Source: Loktanella sp.
GTDB lineage: Bacteria > Pseudomonadota > Alphaproteobacteria > Rhodobacterales > Rhodobacteraceae
Reading direction: 5' to 3'
DNA: 18,844 bases
NCBI GenBank assembly: GCA_003551805.1
Contig: PUNR01000255.1
Coordinates: 1 to 18,844 of the forward strand
This document shows, piece by piece, positions 13,615 through 18,844 of the stretch (the first letter of the stretch is position 1; each line of letters begins with the position of its first letter). The notes under the pieces were generated by a model. That model did no database searches. It was not told where the DNA came from and saw nothing but the letters and a program-made list of their open reading frames with translations. Position numbers and translations under genes: made by a program.

Positions 13615-14631
13615 TTATCGGCGGCTGTAGCCGTCGAAGTTGCCTTCTTCCATGATCCGAACCGAGGCCGGGCGATGCGACGCCAGTTCGTTCAGATCGA
13701 CATCGTCAGGCGTGAATTCACCCCAACTTGCGACCAGATCGGACAGGGCAGCGCCTTCCAACACGGGATATTCGTAATTGGTTTCCGCATAGATCTGCTG
13801 TGCTGCAGGCGATACGAGGAATTCCATCAATTGCAGCGCTTCGTCACGGTTTGGCGCGGATGTGGTCATCGCCACGCCGGACACGTTCACATGGGTGCCA
13901 CCATCCTCGAATGTCGGAAAGATGATGCGCACTGATTCTGCCCAGGCCTGCTGCTCAGGGTCGTTGACCATCTGGCCCATGTAATAGGTATTGGTCAGCG
14001 AAATATCACATTCTCCGGCCCAGATCGCGCGTACTTGGGCGCGGTCGTTACCTTCGGGGCGACGGGCCAGATTTTCGCGCAGGCCAGCGGCCCATTCACG
14101 CGCGCCATCTTCGCCTTTATGGGCGATCACGGCGGACAAAAGCGCAAGGTTGTAATTGTTCAAACCCGAACGCGAACAGATCCGGCCGGCCCAACGCTCG
14201 TCGGCAAGGTCTTCGTAGGTTGTGACTTCACCATCCGCGACACGTTCTTTCGATGCATAAACCACCCGCGCCCGCGTTGTCAGACCAAACCACAGGTTAT
14301 CATCCGACCGCAATTCGGCAGGGATCGCTGACGTCAATACGTCGCTTTCAACAGGCTGTACCACACCGGCATCGACGATCTGCATCAGATTGGCGATATC
14401 GACAGTCATCACCAGATCGGCAGGCGACCGCGTACCTTCGGCGCGCAGACGTTCGACAATGCCGTCATCGACAAATGACAAGTTCACGCCAATGCCGGTT
14501 TCGGCGGTGAAAGCGTCCATGACCGGCTGGATCAGCTCTGGCTGGCGGGTGGTGTAGATGTTGACATCGGCAATGGCCGGTCCGGCGATGGCGGCACAGG
14601 TGCTAGCCAAAAGAATATTGCGCAGGTTCAT
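13615..14631 (-). CDS. fbpA: Periplasmic Fe(III)-binding protein (FbpA/Afu/Fut type)
   Basis: 338-aa periplasmic substrate-binding protein for ferric iron uptake. Residues 1-21 form a Sec signal peptide with a clear AIA|D cleavage; mature protein starts DVNIYTTRQPELIQPV. Tyr216-Tyr217 (TNTYYMGQ) are the paired iron-ligand tyrosines of the family, and Tyr26 (IYTTRQ) matches the N-terminal ligand region. TNYEYPVLEG (284-293) is the usual late motif. AAGGAG lies seven bases before ATG 14631. No permease or ATPase gene is adjacent, so it would have to serve a transporter encoded elsewhere. A separate promoter and an upstream dyad suggest iron-responsive control (inference). Confidence 0.9.
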   Translation of the reverse strand: MNLRNILLASTCAAIAGPAIADVNIYTTRQPELIQPVMDAFTAETGIGVNLSFVDDGIVERLRAEGTRSPADLVMTVDIANLMQIVDAGVVQPVESDVLTSAIPAELRSDDNLWFGLTTRARVVYASKERVADGEVTTYEDLADERWAGRICSRSGLNNYNLALLSAVIAHKGEDGAREWAAGLRENLARRPEGNDRAQVRAIWAGECDISLTNTYYMGQMVNDPEQQAWAESVRIIFPTFEDGGTHVNVSGVAMTTSAPNRDEALQLMEFLVSPAAQQIYAETNYEYPVLEGAALSDLVASWGEFTPDDVDLNELASHRPASVRIMEEGNFDGYSRR

Positions 14632-14659
14632 GGGAAGGCTCCTTGGTTGAACTGGCGCC

Positions 14660-14688
14660 TATATTCCCGACTCTTTTACTTTGGTCAA
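14660..14688 (-). promoter_or_regulatory. Candidate promoter of fbpA
   Basis: Minus strand: TTGACC (14688-14683), exactly 17 bp spacer, AATATA (14665-14660), then 28 nt to the ATG with AAGGAG at 14644-14639. Good spacing and a near-consensus -35 element make this one of the better promoters in the window. Confidence 0.5.
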
Positions 14689-14690
14689 TA

Positions 14691-14709
14691 CCTGAATGTT
14701 TTAGTCAGG
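14691..14709. promoter_or_regulatory. CCTGA-N9-TCAGG dyad upstream of fbpA (candidate iron-regulator site)
   Basis: Perfect 5-bp inverted arms around nine bases, immediately upstream of the fbpA -35 element. It contains TGA-N9-TCA, the spacing I recall for the Rrf2-type iron regulators (RirA-like) of Alphaproteobacteria. The left arm on the minus strand overlaps the mazG stop codon. Role inferred from position and shape. Confidence 0.5.
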
Positions 14710-15532
14710 GATTATTCCTCACCTTTTCCAGCGCCTTCTGCGCATCCCAAAGCGCGTCCATTTCTGCCAGGTCACTGTCCGCAGGGGTCTTGCCACGCGC
14801 GGCAAGTGCGTCTTCAATCCCTTTGAAACGGCGTGTGAATTTATCGTTGGTGCCGCGCAAAGCCTCTTCTGGATCGACGTCCAGATGACGGGCCAAATTG
14901 GCAAGTACGAACAGCAAATCACCCATTTCATCTTTGATTTCGGCATGGGTCAGCGTATCGCGGGCGGCGACCAATTCGCGCGATTCCTCGATGATTTTAT
15001 CCAGAACATGCGATGTGTCGGGCCAGTCAAACCCGACCCTAGCTGCGCGTTTTTGCAATTTCACCGCACGCATCAGTGCAGGCAGGCCGAGCGCCACACC
15101 GTCCAGCACGCCGCCCTGCGCCTTGCCTGCGCGTTCTGCCGCCTTGATCTTTTCCCAGTCAGCGACCTGCTGATCGGCAGATTTGTCGCGATCTTCGTCG
15201 CCGAAAACATGCGGATGCCGCGCGACCATCTTGTCGGCGATATTCCTGACCACAGAGTCAAATGTGAAATGTCCGGCCTCGGCCCCGATTTGGGCATGAT
15301 AGACTGTTTGCAACAGCAGATCGCCCAACTCGCCTTCAAGTTCCGGCCAGTCCTGCCGGGCGATGGCATCGGCAACTTCATAAGATTCTTCGATCGTGTA
15401 GGGCGCGATTGTGTCGAAATCCTGCGCGATATCCCAAGGGCAGCCGGTATCGGGGTCACGCAAGCGGCGCATGATTTCCAACAGGCGCGGCATGCCGCCA
15501 TCGGGGTCGTAAATCAGTGGGTCGTCAGCCAT
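14705..15532 (-). CDS. mazG: Nucleoside triphosphate pyrophosphohydrolase MazG
   Basis: 275-aa all-alpha NTP pyrophosphohydrolase that hydrolyses NTPs and dNTPs to monophosphates (house-cleaning; in E. coli also affects ppGpp level). There are two MazG domains: the first has LRDPDTGCPWDIAQD (24-38), EESYE (48-52) and EGELGD (66-71); the second has KLQKRAARVGFDW (158-170), EESREL (182-187) and DEMGD (201-205). Both ExxE...ExxD magnesium-site patterns are present. ATG 15532 is preferred over upstream in-frame starts because AAGG lies eight bases before it and the protein then begins near the conserved LLEIMRRLRDP. Divergent from the amidohydrolase gene with a 61-nt gap. Confidence 0.95.
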   Translation of the reverse strand: MADDPLIYDPDGGMPRLLEIMRRLRDPDTGCPWDIAQDFDTIAPYTIEESYEVADAIARQDWPELEGELGDLLLQTVYHAQIGAEAGHFTFDSVVRNIADKMVARHPHVFGDEDRDKSADQQVADWEKIKAAERAGKAQGGVLDGVALGLPALMRAVKLQKRAARVGFDWPDTSHVLDKIIEESRELVAARDTLTHAEIKDEMGDLLFVLANLARHLDVDPEEALRGTNDKFTRRFKGIEDALAARGKTPADSDLAEMDALWDAQKALEKVRNNP

Positions 15533-15593
15533 TGCAGCCACCTTCAACTTGGGATCAACTGACCCTATTGCGAAGTCACAGAAAGCGCCACCC

Positions 15594-16751
15594 ATGCCCA
15601 TTATCAACCGTATCGCCGATTATGCAGAAGAAATGACAGGCTGGCGCAGACATCTGCATGCCCACCCTGAATTGCGGTTCGAATGTCATCAGACGGCTGC
15701 TTTCGTGGTGGAACAATTGCGCGCTTTCGGGGTGGATGAAATTCACGAAGGCATCGCAAAAACAGGTGTTGTTGCGATCATCGACGGGCAGGGCACGGGT
15801 CGCACCATCGGCCTGCGCGCCGATATGGACGCCTTGCCGATGGATGAGGTGACGGGGCTGGATTATGCCTCGACTGTGAAGGGTGCGATGCATGCTTGCG
15901 GGCATGACGGGCATACGGTGATGCTGTTGGGGGCGGCGAAGTATCTGGCCGAGACCCGCAATTTCGCAGGCCGTGTGGCGCTGATCTTTCAACCCGCAGA
16001 AGAAGGCGGCGGCGGCGCTGAAGTGATGGTGCAGGAAGGCATTCTTGACCGGTTCGAGATTGCCGAGGTTTACGCGCTGCACAATGCCCCCGGCACGCCT
16101 GTCGGTGCTTTCTATACCACCCCCGGCCCGATCATGGCGGCGGTGGACACGTTCCACATCCACGTCAAAGGCCGCGGCGGGCATGGCGCGATGCCGCATG
16201 AAACGATTGATCCTGTGGTCGCGGTGGTTGGCATCGCCAGCGCAATCCAGACGATTGTCAGCCGGAATCACTATACGTTGGAAGAACTTGTCGTCTCGGT
16301 CACGCAGATACACACCGGATCGGCGGATAATGTGATACCCGATACCGGCTATATCAACGGCACGGTACGAACCTTTAACCCCGCTGTGCAGGCCATGGTG
16401 CAAAAACGTCTGGCCGAGATCGTTGCAGGGCAGGCGGCATCTTATGGCGTGACGGCGGAACTGGATTACGAAATCGGCTATCCCGCAACGATCAATGATA
16501 CGGATAAAGCGGCCTTTGCCGCACAGGTGGCGCGCGAAGTGTCGTCAAACGTCGTCGATGACGCCAAGCCCGAGATGGGCGCCGAGGATTTCGCCTATAT
16601 GCTGAACGAACGACCCGGTGCTTATTTGTTTGTGGGCAATGGCGATACCGCGGGTTTGCATCATCCTGCTTATGATTTTGACGACACAGGGGCACCTGTG
16701 GGGGCGTCGTTCTTTGCCCGTCTGGTCGAGCGAGCCTTGCCGGTAGGATAA
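15594..16751 (+). CDS. M20-family amidohydrolase (hippurate/N-acyl-amino-acid hydrolase-like)
   Basis: 385-aa binuclear metal amidohydrolase of peptidase family M20D. The early WRRHLHAHPELRFE motif is at 17-30 and LRADMDALPM at 74-83. The MHACGHDGHT motif (99-108) supplies Cys102 and His104, PAEEGGGGAE (134-143) the catalytic Glu136 and ligand Glu137, HNAPG (163-167) the next His, and the late His356-His357 in LHHPAYDFDD. The lid domain starts about residue 184 (VDTFHIHVKGRGGHGAMPH). Members cleave N-acyl amino acids, hippurate or indole-acetyl conjugates; substrate here is unresolved. ATG 15594 gives the normal N-terminus, although its Shine-Dalgarno (GAAAG) is weak. Two ureohydrolase genes follow on the same strand. 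Confidence 0.9.
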   Translation: MPIINRIADYAEEMTGWRRHLHAHPELRFECHQTAAFVVEQLRAFGVDEIHEGIAKTGVVAIIDGQGTGRTIGLRADMDALPMDEVTGLDYASTVKGAMHACGHDGHTVMLLGAAKYLAETRNFAGRVALIFQPAEEGGGGAEVMVQEGILDRFEIAEVYALHNAPGTPVGAFYTTPGPIMAAVDTFHIHVKGRGGHGAMPHETIDPVVAVVGIASAIQTIVSRNHYTLEELVVSVTQIHTGSADNVIPDTGYINGTVRTFNPAVQAMVQKRLAEIVAGQAASYGVTAELDYEIGYPATINDTDKAAFAAQVAREVSSNVVDDAKPEMGAEDFAYMLNERPGAYLFVGNGDTAGLHHPAYDFDDTGAPVGASFFARLVERALPVG

Positions 16752-16760
16752 AAGATTTAT

Positions 16761-16797
16761 GCGCTCCGCGCGGGAGTATTTGGAGAAATAAGAAGGT
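16761..16797 (+). repeat. Dispersed intergenic repeat, copy 4 (most diverged)
   Basis: The plus strand reads GCGCTCCGCGCGGGAG, TATTTGG, AGAAATAAGAAGG. CTCC-GCGCG-GGAG can form a small hairpin followed by TATTT, the same arrangement as copies 1 and 2. The tail differs from the others and provides the AGAAGG Shine-Dalgarno of the next gene. Confidence 0.4.
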
Positions 16798-16803
16798 GAA
16801 AGA

Positions 16804-17772
16804 ATGGCGTTAGAGGATGCGAAAGGGCAGGTCGATCTGGCCTTTACACGGCAGGACCGGCGCGGGCTGGCGTTTGAGAATGCCTTTGGTGGCGCGACCT
16901 CGTTTTTGCGCCGGTCCTATACCAAGGATCTGACAGGCGTTGATCTGGTGGTGACAGGCGTGCCGTTTGATCAGGCGGTGACGCACAGGCCCGGCACACG
17001 CTTTGGCCCGCGCGCGATACGGGAGGCGTCGTGCCTGCAACCCTATGATCCGCCTTATGGCTGGGACGGGTTTGATCCGTTGTCGGAATTTGCCATCGTC
17101 GATTATGGCGATATGCCGTTTGATTATGGGTCGGTGGCAGGCGTGCCGGATCTGGTGCAGGCGCATATCGCGGGGATTCTGGCGGCGGGGCCCGGTACAG
17201 TGACGTTGGGGGGGGATCATTTCATCACCCTGCCTATTCTGCGGGCCTATGCCGCGAAATACGGGCCGCTGTCGGTGATCCAGTTTGACGCCCATTCGGA
17301 CCTTTGGGTCGATGACGATATGGCGCGGATCGATCATGGCACGTTTATGTATAAGGCGGTCAAGTTGGGATTGGTCGATCCATCCCGATCCGTCCAGATT
17401 GGCATTCGCACGGAATGCGATGATTATTTGGGGATGCGCTATATTGATGCGCGGTCCTGCCATGAACGCGGGGCGGCGGATGTGGTGGCAGAGGTACGCG
17501 CCATTGTCGGCGATCATCCGGCCTATGTGACCTTTGATATCGACGCGCTGGACCCTGCCTTTGCCCCCGGTACCGGAACGCCGGTCTGGGGTGGTCTGGC
17601 AAGCTGGCAGGCGGCGGCGATGCTGCGCGATCTGGCGGGGATCAATATGGTGGGCGGCGATGTTGTCGAAGTGTCGCCACCTTACGACACCACCGGGGCT
17701 ACGGCCATTGCCGGGGCGCATGTGGCGATGGAACTGTGTTGTCTGGCGCTTTGGAATAAAAGGGGAAAGTGA
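16804..17772 (+). CDS. speB: Agmatinase-like ureohydrolase
   Basis: 322-aa manganese enzyme of the arginase/agmatinase family, expected to hydrolyse agmatine to putrescine and urea. All metal ligands are visible: His139 in TLGGDHF, Asp162, His164 and Asp166 in FDAHSDLW, and Asp245 and Asp247 in TFDIDALDPAFAPGTGTP. HGTFMYKAVKLGLVDPSRSV followed by QIGIRTE (178-204) is close to the E. coli SpeB pattern. RPGTRFGPRAIREAS (62-76) is the family's N-terminal signature. AGAAGG is seven bases before ATG 16804. Its TGA stop overlaps the next gene's ATG by one base (TGATG), so the two ureohydrolases are translationally coupled. Confidence 0.9.
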   Translation: MALEDAKGQVDLAFTRQDRRGLAFENAFGGATSFLRRSYTKDLTGVDLVVTGVPFDQAVTHRPGTRFGPRAIREASCLQPYDPPYGWDGFDPLSEFAIVDYGDMPFDYGSVAGVPDLVQAHIAGILAAGPGTVTLGGDHFITLPILRAYAAKYGPLSVIQFDAHSDLWVDDDMARIDHGTFMYKAVKLGLVDPSRSVQIGIRTECDDYLGMRYIDARSCHERGAADVVAEVRAIVGDHPAYVTFDIDALDPAFAPGTGTPVWGGLASWQAAAMLRDLAGINMVGGDVVEVSPPYDTTGATAIAGAHVAMELCCLALWNKRGK

Positions 17773-18713
17773 TGAAAAATCAACCGATCAGCGGCAATGA
17801 TCTGGCGCGGTTTTCCGGGCCGCAGAGTTTCATGCGTCTGCCGCAGGTGGACAGTGCCGAAGGCCTTGATGTGGGGTTCATCGGCATTCCGATGGATATC
17901 GGCACATCATGGCGGTCTGGCACGCGGATGGGGCCAAAACAATTGCGCGAACAATCCGCGATGATCCGGCCCTATAACATCCAGACCGGTGCGGCGCCGT
18001 TCGATGCGTTGCAATGCGCCGATCTGGGCGATGTGGCGGTAAATACCTTCAGTCTTTCCGACACAATACGCATTATTACAGAGTCTTACGCCGCACATCT
18101 AAAGCATAACTTTATCCCCATGACGCTTGGTGGCGATCACACGTTGACCTTGCCTGTCTTGCGCGCTGTCGCGGCCAAGCACGGGCCTGTCGCACTCGTC
18201 CATGTCGATGCCCACGCCGATGTGAATGACGAGATGTTTGGTGAGCGCGAGACCCATGGCACGGTTTTTCGCCGCGCCTATGAGGAAGGAATTATCACCG
18301 CAAACAAGGTGTTCCAGATTGGGCTGCGTGGCACCGGTTATACCGCCGATGATTTTACTGAGGCCGCGGGCTGGGGGTTCAACCAATATCTTGCGCCGCA
18401 GCTTTGGCACAAGTCGTTGTCGCCGCTGGCCGCCGAGATTAAGGCGCAGATCGGGGATCAGCCTTGCTATATCACTTATGACATCGACAGCCTTGACCCC
18501 GCCTATGCGCCAGGCACCGGGACGCCGGAAATCGGCGGGCTGACCACACCGCAGGCGATGGAACTGATCCGCGGGTTGCGCGGTCTCAATATCGTCGGCT
18601 GCGATCTGGTCGAGGTGTCGCCACCCTATGACCCGTCCGGCAATACTGCGCTGACGGGCGCGAACCTGATGTTCGAGATGCTGTCGATCCTACCGGGTGT
18701 GCCGTACAGATGA
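17772..18713 (+). CDS. speB: Second ureohydrolase, guanidinobutyrase/agmatinase-like
   Basis: 313-aa paralog of the preceding enzyme. Metal ligands are intact: His123 in TLGGDHTLT, Asp146, His148 and Asp150 in VDAHADVND, Asp237 and Asp239 in TYDIDSLDPAYAPGTGTP. The loop ADVNDEMFGERETHGTVFRR with FQIGLRGTGY resembles guanidinobutyrase GbuA and guanidinopropionase more than SpeB, so the likely substrate is a guanidino acid such as 4-guanidinobutyrate. This is inference from motif similarity. I start it at ATG 17772 (TGATG overlap, AGGGG six bases upstream) rather than the adjacent GTG 17769. Its own TGA overlaps the next start in the same TGATG fashion. Confidence 0.87.
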   Translation: MKNQPISGNDLARFSGPQSFMRLPQVDSAEGLDVGFIGIPMDIGTSWRSGTRMGPKQLREQSAMIRPYNIQTGAAPFDALQCADLGDVAVNTFSLSDTIRIITESYAAHLKHNFIPMTLGGDHTLTLPVLRAVAAKHGPVALVHVDAHADVNDEMFGERETHGTVFRRAYEEGIITANKVFQIGLRGTGYTADDFTEAAGWGFNQYLAPQLWHKSLSPLAAEIKAQIGDQPCYITYDIDSLDPAYAPGTGTPEIGGLTTPQAMELIRGLRGLNIVGCDLVEVSPPYDPSGNTALTGANLMFEMLSILPGVPYR

Positions 18714-18844
18714 TGGATATCGTGGTCTACATTATTGCGGTTCTGGTCCTGCTGGTGCTGGGCACAATGGCCTATGTCCGGCTGGCCCCCAACGATATCG
18801 CCCGTTGGCATCAGCTGGAACAAGTGGATGGCCCCAGTGATCTG
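18713..18844 (+). CDS. DUF1499-like membrane protein, N-terminal part (partial at window end)
   Basis: The first 44 codons of a gene that runs off the window. It starts MDIVVYIIAVLVLLVLGTMA, one N-terminal transmembrane helix (about residues 2-21). This is followed by YVRLAPNDIARWH, a hydrophobic-to-periplasmic junction I associate with DUF1499 proteins of Rhodobacterales. The ATG overlaps the preceding TGA stop (TGATG), so it belongs to the same operon as the ureohydrolases. Function of DUF1499 is unknown, and the call relies on a short segment. Confidence 0.6.
   Translation, partial: MDIVVYIIAVLVLLVLGTMAYVRLAPNDIARWHQLEQVDGPSDL

Noticed and set aside
16810..17721. 303-codon minus-strand open frame opposite the first ureohydrolase
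   Set aside because: It mirrors the agmatinase gene with no motifs of its own, while the plus-strand metal-binding motifs are intact.
1..18844. Mobile element, prophage, CRISPR, toxin-antitoxin or defence system
   Set aside because: No transposase, integrase, terminal inverted repeats with target duplications, regular direct repeats or nuclease/toxin motifs were seen; nearly all genes are conserved housekeeping types in familiar order.

Overview
The window reads as a chromosomal core region of an alphaproteobacterium of the order Rhodobacterales, most likely the marine Roseobacter group (a Loktanella/Yoonia-like genome would fit; this is inferred from protein style, not from a marker gene). 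Supporting signs are a moderately high GC content, the argS - SPOR - nagZ - scpA - scpB order, the bidomain dCTP deaminase, a yceD - rpmF - plsX - fabH - ihfA - merR cluster, and intergenic elements built around a ...GATATTTG... core.

Layout. (1) 3-3847, plus strand: the 3' end of argS, a membrane-anchored SPOR-domain protein, nagZ, scpA, scpB and an unannotated 59-aa basic small protein; spacing is tight enough for one operon. It joins translation, division or cell-wall binding, peptidoglycan recycling and chromosome condensation. (2) 3819-5060, minus strand: a two-domain dCTP deaminase preceded by tRNA-Pro(GGG), with a terminator-like hairpin between them. (3) 5174-9213, minus strand: yceD (DUF177), rpmF, plsX, fabH, ihfA and a MerR-type regulator. 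This is the classical ribosome/phospholipid/fatty-acid initiation cluster, extended by a DNA-bending protein and a regulator. (4) 9285-9758, plus strand: a BamE-like outer-membrane lipoprotein, divergent from yceD and convergent with msrB (9755-10147, minus). (5) 10217-12787, plus strand: an OlsB-like ornithine-lipid acyltransferase and a Uup-type ABC-F ATPase. (6) 12788-15532, minus strand: an SDR dehydrogenase, a periplasmic Fe(III)-binding protein with its own promoter and a candidate operator, and mazG. (7) 15594-18844, plus strand: an M20 amidohydrolase, two tandem ureohydrolases (agmatinase-like, then guanidinobutyrase-like) and the start of a DUF1499 membrane protein. The last three are linked by TGATG stop/start overlaps and probably form a guanidino-compound/amide catabolic operon.

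No phage, insertion sequence, CRISPR array, toxin-antitoxin pair or defence island is visible, and I see no wholly new multi-gene system. The points most worth following are a dispersed intergenic repeat (three clear copies and one diverged copy), a perfect CCTGA-N9-TCAGG dyad in front of the iron-binding protein gene, and the 59-aa small gene after scpB.
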